Made by a program: the position numbers and the translations under genes. From assembly GCA_016699675.1 (NCBI GenBank), contig CP064985.1, forward strand, positions 682,001 through 746,000: DNA of 64,000 nt. Direction: 5' to 3'. The notes beneath the pieces were generated by a model. The model had not been told where the DNA came from. It ran no database searches and saw only the letters and a program-made list of their open reading frames with translations. Source of the DNA: Austwickia sp. GTDB taxonomy: Bacteria; Actinomycetota; Actinomycetes; Actinomycetales; Dermatophilaceae. Below are positions 10,234 through 19,888 of the stretch, piece after piece (within the stretch, counting starts at the first letter, position 1; the number at the start of each line of letters is the position of its first letter).

Positions 10234-12636
10234 TCAGCCGTGCCGCGGTGTTCCTGGCTCCGGTGCCGTGACCCGGGCGGTGACCCGCCAGCCGAGCTCG
10301 CAGGCGACGATCCCCAGCACGACCGCGACCGCGGCCACCCCCATCGCCCACGCGCTGCCGACGTCGAGCATGAAGAACCGCGCCAGCGGCGGCGTGACGA
10401 ACATGACGACGTACGCCACCGCCCCGCCCACGATGAGGACCCACTTCCACAGCGCGTCGGGCCGGGCGACCGCCTTGAGGACCCACATGGCGATACCGAT
10501 GACCACCGCGAGCGCCGCCGTGCTGATCTGGGTGGCGCTGGCCCCGCGGGGGTCGGCCCGCAGCACGGCGTACACCGCGAACGTCGCCGCCCCGATGACC
10601 AGACCTGCCGGGGCGGCCCGGATGAGTGCGCGGCGCGCGAAGCCGGATCGGGCGCGGTCGTGGTTGGGCGCCAACGACAGGAAGAAAGCCGGGATCCCGA
10701 TCGTGAACCAGGCCGTGATCGTCACATGCAGCGGCACGAACGGGAACGGCAGCTGCGCGAGGCCGACGAGCAGCGCCAGCACCACCGAATAGAAGGTCTT
10801 GGTGAGGAACAGGACGGCGACCCGCTCGATGTTGCCGATGACCCGGCGGCCCTCGGCGACGACGTGGGGCAGGGTCGCGAACCGGTCGTCGAGCAGCACG
10901 ATCTGCGCCGCGGACCGGCTCGCCTCCGAGCCCGAACCCATGGCCACCCCGACGTCGGCGTCCTTGAGCGCGAGCACGTCGTTGACCCCGTCGCCGGTCA
11001 TGGCCACGACGTGGTCGTGGGCCTGCAGGGCCCCGACCATGGCCCGCTTCTGCTGGGGGGTCACCCGCCCGAACACGGCGTGGTCGTCGATCGCGCGCGC
11101 CAGCGCCGTCGGGTCCTCGGGCAGCTCCCGGGCATCCACGGCGCCGCCAGCTCCCGTCGCGCCTTCGCCGCCCGCCGCGCTGCCCCCGATGCCCACCGAC
11201 CGGGCGACCGCGGCCACCGACGTGGCGTTGTCGCCGGAGATGACCTTGACCTCGACGTCCTGCTCGTGGAAGAACGCCACGGTGTCGGCCGCGTCGCCGC
11301 GTACGCGCTGGGCCAGGACGACCAGGGCCAACGGGGTCATCGTCCCCACCTCGCCCGCGTCGACGCGACGATCCGCGCCGGCCAGCAGCAGCACCCGCAA
11401 CCCCTCCGCGCCCAGCCGCTCGGCCTCCGCGGCCGCCGAGCTCCCCGGCGCGGCCAGCACGTCGGGGGCGCCGATGACGAGGTTCACCGGGTCGCGGTCG
11501 GGGGCGTCGAAGCTGGCCCCCGACCACTTGGTCGCCGAGGTGAACGGCGCCGTGGCGGTCACCGGCCAAGGGTCGGCCGGGGCGCCGACGGCCTCGGCGA
11601 CGACGCGCATCGTGGCGTTCGGGTGGCCGTCGGTGGCGGCGAGCTGAGCGAGCAGGGCGCGGGCACCGGCCTCGTCGTACGCCGTCGCGAGCGGCACGAT
11701 GCGCTCGAACGCCATCCCGCCCTCGGTGAGCGTGCCGGTCTTGTCGACGCAGACGGTGTCGACGCGGGCGAGCCCCTCGATCGCGGGCAGCTCCTGGACC
11801 AGGGCGCCCCGCTGGCCGAGGCGGACCACGCCGACGGCGAAGGCGACCGACATGAGCAGGACCAGGCCCTCCGGCACCATCGGCACGAGCGCTCCGACGA
11901 GGTTGAGCAGCGCCTCCTTTCCGGTGGTGTGCACGAGGTTGACCTGCACCCAGATGGTGAGCAGCCCGACGGGGATGAGCAGGAAGGTGACCCACCGCAG
12001 GATCGCGTTGACGCCATTGCGCAGCTCGGAGTTCGTCAGGGTGTAGCGGCTGGCCTCGGCGGCGAGCTGCGCGGCGTACGCCTCGTGCCCCACCTTCGTC
12101 GCCCGGTACGCGCCGGCCCCCGCCGCCACGAAGCTGCCGGACAGCACCGGGTCGCCGACCTCCTTGTCGATGGGGTCGTTCTCGCCGGTGAGGAGGGACT
12201 CATCGACCTGCAGGTGGTCGACCTCGACGACCTCGCCGTCGACGACGACCTGGTCCCCCGGCCGCAGCTCGATGACGTCGTCGACGACGATCTCGCGGCG
12301 GTCCCGGCGCGCGGTGCCGTCGGCGCGGCGTACGACGGGCTTGGCCTCCCCCACGATGGCCAGGCTGTCCAGGGTCTTCTTGGCCCGGACCTCCTGGATG
12401 ATGCCGATGCCGCTGTTGATGATGATGAGCAGCGCGAACAGGCCGTTCTTGAACGATCCGGTGACCGCCACCAGGGCGAACAGCACCGCGAGAATGGCGT
12501 TGATCCGGGTGAACACGTTGGCCCGGACGATCTGGCCGACCGTGCGCCCCGACCGCGGCGGCAGGTCGTTGATCTGACCCGCGGCGACCCGGGCCGCGAC
12601 CTCGTCGCCGGTCAGCCCCGTCGCCTGGGCAGCCAT
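10234..12636 (-). CDS. ctpE: CtpE-like cation (Ca2+) P-type ATPase
   Basis: Ion pump of the P-type family, 800 residues. It shows the actuator TGEN (about 150), MVPEGLVLL (about 253, the metal-coordinating helix M4), the phosphorylation site DKTGTLT (Asp298) and the hinge [12 protein letters not shown], with about ten membrane helices. The PEGL motif and the string [25 protein letters not shown] resemble mycobacterial CtpE, a calcium importer. Heavy-metal binding domains are absent. It sits between hpt and ftsH, genes usually adjacent in actinobacteria, so it is probably an insertion into that block. The ion is inferred from family only. Confidence 0.85.
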   Translation of the reverse strand: MAAQATGLTGDEVAARVAAGQINDLPPRSGRTVGQIVRANVFTRINAILAVLFALVAVTGSFKNGLFALLIIINSGIGIIQEVRAKKTLDSLAIVGEAKPVVRRADGTARRDRREIVVDDVIELRPGDQVVVDGEVVEVDHLQVDESLLTGENDPIDKEVGDPVLSGSFVAAGAGAYRATKVGHEAYAAQLAAEASRYTLTNSELRNGVNAILRWVTFLLIPVGLLTIWVQVNLVHTTGKEALLNLVGALVPMVPEGLVLLMSVAFAVGVVRLGQRGALVQELPAIEGLARVDTVCVDKTGTLTEGGMAFERIVPLATAYDEAGARALLAQLAATDGHPNATMRVVAEAVGAPADPWPVTATAPFTSATKWSGASFDAPDRDPVNLVIGAPDVLAAPGSSAAAEAERLGAEGLRVLLLAGADRRVDAGEVGTMTPLALVVLAQRVRGDAADTVAFFHEQDVEVKVISGDNATSVAAVARSVGIGGSAAGGEGATGAGGAVDARELPEDPTALARAIDDHAVFGRVTPQQKRAMVGALQAHDHVVAMTGDGVNDVLALKDADVGVAMGSGSEASRSAAQIVLLDDRFATLPHVVAEGRRVIGNIERVAVLFLTKTFYSVVLALLVGLAQLPFPFVPLHVTITAWFTIGIPAFFLSLAPNHDRARSGFARRALIRAAPAGLVIGAATFAVYAVLRADPRGASATQISTAALAVVIGIAMWVLKAVARPDALWKWVLIVGGAVAYVVMFVTPPLARFFMLDVGSAWAMGVAAVAVVLGIVACELGWRVTARVTAPEPGTPRHG

Positions 12637-12648
12637 GGGCAGCCCGGC

Positions 12649-13200
12649 TCAGGCGTACACGTGCCGGGCCAGCGTCCCGACGCACCGCAGGTTGCGGTAG
12701 CGCTCCCCGAAGTCCAAGCCGTAGCCGACCACGAACTCGTTCGGGATGTCGAAGCCGACGTACTTCACCGGCACCGCGACCTTCGCCGCCTCCGGCTTGC
12801 GCAGCAGCGTGCAGATCTCGACCGACGCGGCGCTGCGGGAGGCGAGGTTGGCCTGGATCCAGGACAGCGTCAGGCCGGAGTCGACGATGTCCTCGACGAT
12901 CAGCACGTGCTTGTCGGTGACGTCGGTGTCGAGGTCCTTGAGGATCCGGACGACGCCGCTGGACTTGGTGCCCGAGCCGTAGGAGCTCACCGCCATCCAG
13001 TCCATCGGCACGGTGCCCGGCATGGCGCGCATCAGGTCGGCCATGATCATCACCGCACCCTTGAGGACGCCGACGAGGATCAGGTCCTTGCCCTCGTAGT
13101 CCGCCCAGATCTGATCGGCCAGGTCCTGCAGGCGCTCGCGGATCTGGTCCTCGGTGAGCAGCACTTCTTCCAGGTCAGAACCCATGTGTTCGGCGTCCAC
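12649..13200 (-). CDS. hpt: Hypoxanthine phosphoribosyltransferase
   Basis: Purine salvage: converts hypoxanthine or guanine plus PRPP to IMP or GMP. The PRPP-binding loop reads HVLIVEDIVDSGLTLSW; LILVGVLKGAVMIMADL and the C-terminal FDIPNEFVVGYGLDFGERYRN are diagnostic. I chose the GTG at 13200 (MDAEHMGSDLEEVLL), which resembles relatives and has ggtgag about 10 nt upstream; an ATG at 13218 would add six residues and overlap tilS. Only 12 nt separate it from the P-type ATPase downstream. Confidence 0.95.
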   Translation of the reverse strand: MDAEHMGSDLEEVLLTEDQIRERLQDLADQIWADYEGKDLILVGVLKGAVMIMADLMRAMPGTVPMDWMAVSSYGSGTKSSGVVRILKDLDTDVTDKHVLIVEDIVDSGLTLSWIQANLASRSAASVEICTLLRKPEAAKVAVPVKYVGFDIPNEFVVGYGLDFGERYRNLRCVGTLARHVYA

Positions 13201-13210
13201 GCGCCCATTC

Positions 13211-14227
13211 TCACCCATCACCCGCGGTCGCGGGGCCGGCGCCCCTGCCCGCGAGCCCGGCGGACCTCTCAAATCGGATGGCCCCGTCGTGGCGGACCGC
13301 CACCAGGCCGCCGGGCAGCGCCACCGGGCCCTGCCCCCGCCAGTCGTCCACCAGCGCGTTGAGCGCGCCGACGTGGGCGGCGGTGGTCTGCGGACACCCC
13401 GCTTCGGCCGCGAGCAGCCGCCAGAGCCGGCCCCGGATCGCATGCGGGTGCGCCGCGAGGTCGGCGACCGGCCAGGGGGGGTCGCCGAGTCGTTCCCGGG
13501 CCTGGCCCGCCAGGGCGTCCAGCGCGTCGGCGTCCTCGCGGGCCAGGTCCGCCGTGCGGGCCAGAGCGCGGGCGAGCCCGGGGCCCAGGTCGCGTTCGAG
13601 ATCGGCGAGGGCGACCCGCACGCGGTTGCGCCGGTACGCCGGGTCCGTGTTGGTCGGGTCGTGCCAGGGCTCCAGCCCCTGGGCCCGGCAGGCCGCCAGC
13701 GTGGTCGCCTTGGGCAGGTGCAGGAGCGGCCGCTCGTACGGCGTACGGCGGCGCGGCATGCCCGCCAGGCTGCGCGTCCCCGACCCGCGGGCGAGCGCGA
13801 GGAGCACCTGTTCGGCCTGGTCGTCGAGGGTGTGGCCGAGCCAGACGCGGTACGCCGAGAGCTCGGTGGCGGCCTGAGCGAGGGCGGCGTACCGGGCCTC
13901 CCGCGCGGCCGCCTCGGGGCCACCGCCGCGCGTCGCGGGCGGCACCGTCACCCGGCGTACCAGCACCGGCGCCGCCCCCACCGCCCGGCACTGCCCCGCG
14001 GCCCGCGCGGCGACGGCCGCGGAATCGTCCTGCAACCCGTGGTCCACGACGACCGCCCCGACCCGTACCGCGGCCTTCGGCGCCTCGAACGTCGCGCCCG
14101 CCAGCAGGGCCAGCGAATCGGGCCCGCCGGAGCAGGCCACCAGGACCAGTTCCCCCGGTGGGACGTCCGCGAGGTGGTCGCGAACGGCGACCCGCACGGC
14201 GGCCACGGCGGGATCCGGGCCGGTCAC
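13211..14227 (-). CDS. tilS: tRNA(Ile)-lysidine synthase
   Basis: Essential enzyme that modifies C34 of tRNA-Ile2 to lysidine so that it reads AUA. The N-terminal ATP-pyrophosphatase loop is VACSGGPDSLALLAG; further family segments are VVDHGLQDDSA, LGHTLDDQAEQVLL and RRNRVRVAL. At 338 residues it is the short form with a reduced C-terminal region, as in many actinobacteria. It starts 4 nt after the metalloprotease stop and ends 10 nt before the hpt start. Confidence 0.95.
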   Translation of the reverse strand: MTGPDPAVAAVRVAVRDHLADVPPGELVLVACSGGPDSLALLAGATFEAPKAAVRVGAVVVDHGLQDDSAAVAARAAGQCRAVGAAPVLVRRVTVPPATRGGGPEAAAREARYAALAQAATELSAYRVWLGHTLDDQAEQVLLALARGSGTRSLAGMPRRRTPYERPLLHLPKATTLAACRAQGLEPWHDPTNTDPAYRRNRVRVALADLERDLGPGLARALARTADLAREDADALDALAGQARERLGDPPWPVADLAAHPHAIRGRLWRLLAAEAGCPQTTAAHVGALNALVDDWRGQGPVALPGGLVAVRHDGAIRFERSAGLAGRGAGPATAGDG

Positions 14228-14231
14228 GGTC

Positions 14232-15305
14232 TCAGCCGTGGACGCGGGCGATCCAGCGGTCCGGGTCGTGGATCTCGCCCGCCTGGGGCAGCGTGTCCGG
14301 CGAGGTCCACACCGCGTTGAAGCCGTCCCGGCCGACCTTGTCGGTGACGTGGCGGACGAAGGCGGCGCCGTCGCGGTACTGGGCCATCTTGGCCTCCAGC
14401 CCCAGCAGTCGCCGGATGAGGATGTCTATGCCCGAGATGCCTTGGCGGCGCTTGTCGAACCGCGCGCGGATCGTGGCCACCGACGGCACCACCTTGGGGC
14501 CGACCTCGTCCATGACCACATCGGCGTGGCCCTCCAACAGGGCCATCACGGCGCCGATCGCGGCCAGCTCGGCCCGCTGGTCGGCGTCGAGGAACAGCTC
14601 CGGCAGCCCCGTGCCGCCCGGGCGCAGCACCTCGGGCGCGTTCTTTGCGGCCAGCTTGAGGCGGTCCACGAGCTGGTCCGCGTCGGGGACCAGGTCGGTG
14701 GCGATCTGGCGGGTGCGGGCGAGCATGTGCTCGCGCAGCCAGGGCACCGCGGTGAACTGCACCCGGTGGGTCTCCTCGTGCAGGCACACCCAGAGCCGGA
14801 AGTCGGGTGGGAACAGGTCCAGCTCGCGCTCGACCTGCACCACGTTGGGGGCGACGAGCAGCAGGCGGGGCTGCGAGCCCTCGGCGTAGGCCAGGTCGTA
14901 CTGGCCCAGCACCTTCGTCGACATGAACGCCAGCAGGGCGGCCACCTCGCTGCCGGTCGCGACCCCGCCGATCTTCTGGGTGATCGGGCCGGGCAGCGGC
15001 TTGCCCGGCCGGTTCGCGAGCTTGCTCACCACCGGGTCGAGCATGGCGGCGAAGCTGGTGATGTTCACCTCGGCCCAGGTGGGCCGGTCGACCACCAGCG
15101 CCGGCTTCGGGCCGGTCGGCGAGACCAGCCCGGAGGTCTCGGCGACCGGCTCATACGCGCGTTGGGAGGCGTCGCGCAGCTCCGCCACGACCGCGCGGGC
15201 CTGGGCTCCGGGCAGCTTCGGCCCGGGCGGCGTGATGACTCGTACCCCGCGCGCCGCGAGGGACCAGTCGACCATCCGGACTCCGGCGGGCTGGATATCG
15301 CTCAT
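14232..15305 (-). CDS. Zinc-dependent metalloprotease (DUF2342 / zincin-like)
   Basis: Putative zinc metalloprotease of the actinobacterial family once labelled F420-biosynthesis-associated. The 357-residue product has the zinc signature CLHEETHRVQF and a downstream EGHADVVMDEVG likely to supply the third ligand. No signal peptide is seen, so a cytoplasmic location is inferred. It is conserved immediately before tilS in actinobacteria, but its substrate is not established. Confidence 0.85.
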   Translation of the reverse strand: MSDIQPAGVRMVDWSLAARGVRVITPPGPKLPGAQARAVVAELRDASQRAYEPVAETSGLVSPTGPKPALVVDRPTWAEVNITSFAAMLDPVVSKLANRPGKPLPGPITQKIGGVATGSEVAALLAFMSTKVLGQYDLAYAEGSQPRLLLVAPNVVQVERELDLFPPDFRLWVCLHEETHRVQFTAVPWLREHMLARTRQIATDLVPDADQLVDRLKLAAKNAPEVLRPGGTGLPELFLDADQRAELAAIGAVMALLEGHADVVMDEVGPKVVPSVATIRARFDKRRQGISGIDILIRRLLGLEAKMAQYRDGAAFVRHVTDKVGRDGFNAVWTSPDTLPQAGEIHDPDRWIARVHG

Positions 15306-15393
15306 TGCGGCATCCTCTCAGCCCGCCGGGCCCGGCGCTCCACCGCCGCACCATCGTGGGCGCACGGTCGCCCGTCAGGCGGCCTACGACTGG

Positions 15394-16281
15394 TCAGTCC
15401 GCCAGGAAGTCCGCGACCAGACGGCAGAATTCGTCGACCTTCTCGATCTGCGTCCAGTGCCCGCACCGCCCGAAGACGTGGGCGCGCGCGTCGTCGATCC
15501 AGTCCAGCATCGTCAGGGTGGTCGAGAGCGGGATGACCCGGTCGTCGCGGCCGTGCACCAGCAGGGTGGGGTGGGCGATGCCACGAATGTCGGCCTCGGC
15601 GTGGGCCATCGCGTCGACCCAGCGCTGCCGCGGGGCCGGGAACATCGCGGAGAACGCCTCCTGCGCGCCGGGCCGGATGCTGGCCTGGTAGCGACTCTCC
15701 ACCATGTCGTCGGTGACCAGGCTCGCGTCGTACGCGAACGTCGTCCGCATCAGCCGCGCCATGCTCTCCCGCGACGGCTCGTAGCCCCACACCGCATCCA
15801 GGCCCTCCGTGATCGGGAACGGCACCCCCACCGAGCCCATGAGGATCAGCTTGGCCACCCGCTCGGGGTGCGCGATGGCCATCGCCAAGGCCATGGACCC
15901 ACCGAAGCTGTTGCCCACGATGCTGGCCTTGTCCAGACCGATCGCATCCATGAAGCCGACCATCTGATCGAGCCACAACGTCCGGTTATACGTCGTGCCG
16001 GGCGGGACCGCTGTGAACCCGAAACCCGCGAAGTCCGGCGCCAGCAGGCGATGCGTCGGCGCGAGCCGATCGATGACCAACCGCCAGTTCACCCAGGCGC
16101 TGACGCCCGGACCCGAGCCGTGGAACAACAACACCGGCTCGCCCGACCCGACGTCGTGATAGTTGGTCTGGAGAGTGCCGGTGGTCACCGACGCGCCGAT
16201 TTCCGGGTTACCCGCCGGGTCCTGGGGCGGCCGGCTCGCCGCAGCGCTGGCCGTGGGTGGACCGGCCGCCTGCGCGCTCAT
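15394..16281 (-). CDS. Alpha/beta hydrolase of the meta-cleavage (DmpD/XylF-like) family
   Basis: C-C bond hydrolase family that cleaves ring-fission products such as 2-hydroxymuconic semialdehyde. The nucleophile elbow is GNSFGGSMAL, with the acid in HGRDDRVIPL and the His in GRCGHWTQIE. Long segments (LILMGSVGVPFPIT, GLDAVWGYEPS, YQASIRPGAQEAFSAMFPA) are very close to DmpD. The 295-residue protein has an extra 30-residue Ala/Pro-rich N-terminus. There is no ring-cleavage dioxygenase, hydratase or aldolase next to it; the extradiol-type dioxygenase near 44.4 kb is of another family. Its substrate here is therefore uncertain. Confidence 0.85.
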   Translation of the reverse strand: MSAQAAGPPTASAAASRPPQDPAGNPEIGASVTTGTLQTNYHDVGSGEPVLLFHGSGPGVSAWVNWRLVIDRLAPTHRLLAPDFAGFGFTAVPPGTTYNRTLWLDQMVGFMDAIGLDKASIVGNSFGGSMALAMAIAHPERVAKLILMGSVGVPFPITEGLDAVWGYEPSRESMARLMRTTFAYDASLVTDDMVESRYQASIRPGAQEAFSAMFPAPRQRWVDAMAHAEADIRGIAHPTLLVHGRDDRVIPLSTTLTMLDWIDDARAHVFGRCGHWTQIEKVDEFCRLVADFLAD

Positions 16282-16335
16282 GGCTTCGCCTCGCGCCGTA
16301 CCGATGTCATTCCGGTCCCCGCCCGTCGTTCGGCC

Positions 16336-16920
16336 CTAGCGGCGGCCGCCGCCGAGCAGTCCGCCCAAGATCGACCCGAGGATGCCGCCGCCGAGACCGC
16401 CCTGCTGCTGTGTCTGCTGGGTCACCGCACCGGTGAGGATCTGACCGAGGATGTCGCCGACGCCGCCCTGGGCGCCCTCCGGCTGGCTCTGGCTGGGGTC
16501 GGGCGACATCGCGCCACCGCCCAGCTGGCCCTGCACCTGCTTGGCGAGCCAGGCCAGGACGATCGGGGCCAGGATCGGCAGCAGCTTCTGCACCAGCCCC
16601 TGCGTCATGGAACCCTGGCCGCCCAGGCGGTTGACCACCTCGGGCTCCTGCTCGCCGAAGATGTGCGAGACGATCTTGGCGCCATCGGCGGTGTCGACCT
16701 GGTCCAGGCTCGGCGCGTCGGCGAGCGCCGGGTCGTGCTGGCCGAGCGCCGCCGCCAAGGACTGCGCGCCCGCGGGGTCTTGCGCGTTGGCCTGGAGGCC
16801 GCCGAGGAGCGCCGGCAGGAGGGTGCCGACCGCCTCGCGCGTCTCCTCCGGCGAGGCGCCGACCTGCTCGGCGATCTGGTCGATCGGGAGCTGGGAGTAC
16901 AGCGACTGGATGTCCGTCAT
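16336..16920 (-). CDS. DUF937 domain protein
   Basis: Function unknown. The 194-residue protein has an N-terminal helical region (LYSQLPIDQIAEQVGASPEETREAVGTLLPALLGGL) typical of DUF937 proteins related to YidB, and a Gly/Gln-rich tail (GGLGGGILGSILGGLLGGG). No signal peptide is visible. The ATG start is preceded by aggggaaggtc about 10 nt upstream. It lies between the frameshifted dacB gene and the DmpD-like hydrolase, interrupting the usual dacB-metalloprotease adjacency. Confidence 0.8.
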   Translation of the reverse strand: MTDIQSLYSQLPIDQIAEQVGASPEETREAVGTLLPALLGGLQANAQDPAGAQSLAAALGQHDPALADAPSLDQVDTADGAKIVSHIFGEQEPEVVNRLGGQGSMTQGLVQKLLPILAPIVLAWLAKQVQGQLGGGAMSPDPSQSQPEGAQGGVGDILGQILTGAVTQQTQQQGGLGGGILGSILGGLLGGGRR

Positions 16921-17030
16921 GGCAAGACCTTCCCCTGTTCGAGCCGGGCATTCGCGTCGGCCGGGCCGAACGGCCCGCTGCTGGGACGTTAGCTTCGCGT
17001 CGGCGGCGATGCACGCCGGACCGGCAAATG

Positions 17031-18513
17031 TCAGCGACAACCGCAGGACGCCAGCCGGGCCGCGAACCGGTCCAGCGCCTGGCGCGCCGGGTCGGTGCCG
17101 TCCGCGGGCACCTGGTCCGCGAGCACCGCGAACGTCAGCAGGCGCCCGTCGGCATCGACAACCGTGCCGGCCAGCGACGACACGCCCGTGAGGGTCCCGG
17201 TCTTCGCCCGCACGAGGCCCGCGCCCGCCCGGCCGGGCCCGGTGAGATAGCGCTCGGCCAGCGTCCCGATCAGGCCCGCCGCGGGCAGGTCGGCATAGAC
17301 CCGCGCCAGCTCCGGCGAGCTGCCGTCCGTGCCCTTGACGAGGAGGGCCGCGAGCGTCGCCGCCGAGGCCTTGCTGCCCGGGGCCAGCCCGGAGGGGTCG
17401 GCGACCACGAGGCCATCGGTGGGCACGCCGAGCGCGGCGACCCGGGCGACGACCCAGGCGGCGACCGCCGGGAACGTCGGCGCGACGCCGGTGCGCACCG
17501 CGGCGACCCGAGCCAGCGCCGACGAGAGCGTGTTGTCGGACTCCGCCAGGGCCAGGGCGAGCTGGTCCCCCACCGGGGCGGACCGCACGACGCCCAGCCG
17601 GGCGGCCCCCGCCGGGGCGGCGGCGCGGGTCACGCCCGGCGCGAGCGCGACCGCGCGCCGCGAGCAGGCCGTGCAGGGCCCCGCCGGTGGCGAGCGCCGG
17701 GTCGTCGGGGGCGCGGGTGCCGGGCACGGGACGGTACGTCGTGAGGCCGAGCGGCGCGACCGGCCCGGCGTACCCGTAGTCGACGTCGGCGCGCACCCAG
17801 GCCGGGTCGATCCGCGGGCCGGCCAGCCCGGCCTCGTCGAGCACGAGCCGCAGGCCGCCGGGCGGGGTGGTCACGGAACCCCCGCGTACGGCGGCGGCGA
17901 CCTGGTCGGCCAGGTCGGCGAGTCCGGCCCGCCCGGGGACGCTGCCAGGGGTCCCGGCCCCGGGACTGAGCAGGGTGTCGCCCCCGGCGACCAGAACGAG
18001 CTGCCCGGGGGCGCCGGCGACCACCGAGGTGTCGAGCGTCGTCGCCATCGGCATGGCAGTCGCGACAGCGGCGGCGGTCACCAGCTTGGTCGTCGAGGCC
18101 GGCGTCCGGGGCGTGGCCTCGTCCTTGGCGTAGAGCACCCGGCCGGTCAGGCCGTCCCGGACGACGGCGCCGACGCGCGGCCCGAGCGCGGGGTCGGCGG
18201 CCAGGGGCGCCAGGGTCGCGGCGAGGGCCGCCGGGTCCGGGCTGGCGGCCGACGAGGCGACCGCGGCGAGCGGCAGCTCGCTCGCCGGGCGAAGCCCCAG
18301 GCGGGGCGGCGTGGGAGTCGCGGGGCTGGCGCCGGTCGCGGGGCTGGCCCCGGTCGCTGGGGTGCCGGACGGCGTCGGCGCGGGCGCCCCGGTCGGGGCG
18401 GCGACCGGACGATCGGTGGTGAGAACGCCGGGGACGACGTCGGCGATGTCGAGCCCGACGTACCCGGCGAGGGCCAAGACGGCCACCGCGCCGGCCACCC
18501 GAGCCCTTCTCAT
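17031..18513 (-). pseudogene. dacB: D-alanyl-D-alanine carboxypeptidase (PBP4/DacB family), frameshifted
   Basis: Peptidoglycan D,D-carboxypeptidase/endopeptidase of family S13. The first frame (from ATG 18513) gives a signal-anchor (AGAVAVLALAGYVGL), a Pro/Thr linker and the catalytic STTK motif (TPASTTKLVTAAA). The reading then continues in a different frame from about 17660 with the SxN motif (AESDNTLSSAL), the KTG motif (RAKTGTLTGVSSLAG) and a normal end. Removing one base in the GC repeat at 17650-17662 gives LLAARVALAPGVTRAAAP and restores about 493 residues. All catalytic motifs are present but split across frames, so this is either a sequencing indel or a recently inactivated gene. 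It is divergent from ppa. Confidence 0.85.
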
Positions 18514-18624
18514 CAGTCTCCTCTTCCGGCCTCAGCAGCAGCCACAATGCGACAGACTGGGGCTTGACGCGCTGCGCCCGCGCCCAGAGAGCGTACGACA
18601 CCGGCACGACCAGGAGGCCACGAC

Positions 18625-19212
18625 ATGACGAGCAACATCGAGCTCCAGCCCGGCACCGGGGACACCCCCGACACCCCGTCGACGCCGCCGATGTTCTTCG
18701 ACGTGACCGTGGAGATCCCCAAGGGTCAGCGCAACAAATACGAGATCGACCACGAGTCCGGCCGGATCCGCCTGGACCGGATGCTGTTCACGAGCACGCA
18801 ATACCCGAGCGACTACGGCTACATCGAGGACACCCTCGGCGAGGACGGCGACCCGCTCGACGCGCTGGTCCTCCTGGACTCCCCCACCTTCCCCGGCGTG
18901 GTGATTCTGTGCCGCGCGATCGGCATGTTCCACATGCGCGACGAATCCGGCGGCGACGACAAGATCCTGTGCGTGCCCGCGAAGGACCCCCGCGTCACCC
19001 ACATCCAGGCCCTGGACGACGTGAGCGAGTTCGACCGGCTGGAGATCCAGCACTTCTTCGAGACCTACAAGGACCTTGAGCCCGGCAAGTCCGTGGAGGG
19101 TGCGCACTGGGCCGACCGCGTCACGGCCGAGCGCATCATCAACGAGGCCATCCAGCGCGCCAAGGACCACGGCATGACCACCAACCGCTGGCCGATGCCG
19201 CACGGCCACTGA
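18625..19212 (+). CDS. ppa: Inorganic pyrophosphatase
   Basis: Family I soluble pyrophosphatase. The 195-residue product contains [39 protein letters not shown] (the Asp triad binding Mg2+) and [13 protein letters not shown]. It has an unusual 20-residue Thr/Pro/Asp-rich N-terminal extension before the core. The ATG at 18625 has aggagg 7 nt upstream. It is divergently transcribed from the dacB gene over a 111-bp gap, a conserved actinobacterial arrangement. Confidence 0.96.
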   Translation: MTSNIELQPGTGDTPDTPSTPPMFFDVTVEIPKGQRNKYEIDHESGRIRLDRMLFTSTQYPSDYGYIEDTLGEDGDPLDALVLLDSPTFPGVVILCRAIGMFHMRDESGGDDKILCVPAKDPRVTHIQALDDVSEFDRLEIQHFFETYKDLEPGKSVEGAHWADRVTAERIINEAIQRAKDHGMTTNRWPMPHGH

Positions 19213-19250
19213 GGCCGGCGCAGACCTGAGGTTGCGGTCGGCCGGCGTGG

Positions 19251-19463
19251 TCAGCGTTCGCCGGCCGGCACCTTTGTGACGGGGAAGTCACCGTACGCCG
19301 GCCGGAAGGTGACCGCCTGGCCGGGGTGACCCTTGAGGATCACGGCGTCGTCGCGGGGCTGTTCGGCGCAGCCGGCATGCGGCACGGCGACCGCGACGGC
19401 CGACAGGACCAGCCCGAGCCCGAGGTCGACGGCGGCGCGCCTCGTGGTGACCCGCATCCCCAT
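19251..19463 (-). CDS. Possible small exported protein
   Basis: A 70-residue reading frame whose N-terminus looks like a signal peptide (basic MRVTTRR, then AVDLGLGLVLSAVAVAVPHAGCA), followed by a short polar segment ending FPVTKVPAGER. I recognise no family. The stop lies 39 nt after the end of ppa on the other strand. It occupies an otherwise empty 360-bp gap and could be genuine or a chance GC-rich frame. Confidence 0.4.
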   Translation of the reverse strand: MGMRVTTRRAAVDLGLGLVLSAVAVAVPHAGCAEQPRDDAVILKGHPGQAVTFRPAYGDFPVTKVPAGER

Positions 19464-19573
19464 CCGCCCCTCGGTCCCTGCCCGGTGTGTCCCCGCGGCG
19501 GCGTCGTGCCGCCTTTCCGAACCCTTATCGGCGGGGCGGCCGCGGCGTTAACGAGGAGGCGGCAACGGTCCGG

Positions 19574-19888
19574 TCACGACGGCGCGTCGTCGGTCCAGTT
19601 CCGCTCCGCGAGTAGGGCGCGCAGCGCGACGGCGCCCGCCGCCACGCCCGCCGGGAGGTCGGCTCCGCGCCCCGCGGCCACGCCGAGCGCGAAGGCGGTC
19701 AGCGGCGCGGCGGGCCGGGACGGTCCGTGGGCGACCTCGCCGATCAACCGCAGCATGTCGGGGGTGACCGCGGCGACCTCGGCGCGGTCCACCGCGAGGG
19801 CGGCGCAGGCCTGGTCGAGCCAGGCGTTCATCCGCTCCATCTCGCGCGGGCTGTCCTTGCCGCCGCCCGCCCGGTCCCGGTCGCTCAT
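19574..19888 (-). CDS. DUF6457 small protein next to fdhD
   Basis: A 104-residue mostly helical protein (MNAWLDQACAALAVD, TPDMLRLIGEVAHGPSRPAAPLTAFALGVAAGR) of the family found beside molybdenum-cofactor genes in actinobacteria, sometimes annotated as molybdopterin-guanine dinucleotide related. The catalytic role is unknown. Its start overlaps the fdhD stop by 4 nt, so a role in formate dehydrogenase or Moco sulfuration is inferred from coupling. Confidence 0.7.
   Translation of the reverse strand: MSDRDRAGGGKDSPREMERMNAWLDQACAALAVDRAEVAAVTPDMLRLIGEVAHGPSRPAAPLTAFALGVAAGRGADLPAGVAAGAVALRALLAERNWTDDAPS

Noticed and set aside
10162..13362. Very long plus-strand frame antisense to the P-type ATPase and hpt
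   Set aside because: Composition (Arg, Gln, His, Asp, Gly-rich) is typical of the shadow of a high-GC gene, and the minus strand holds clear CtpE and Hpt motifs.
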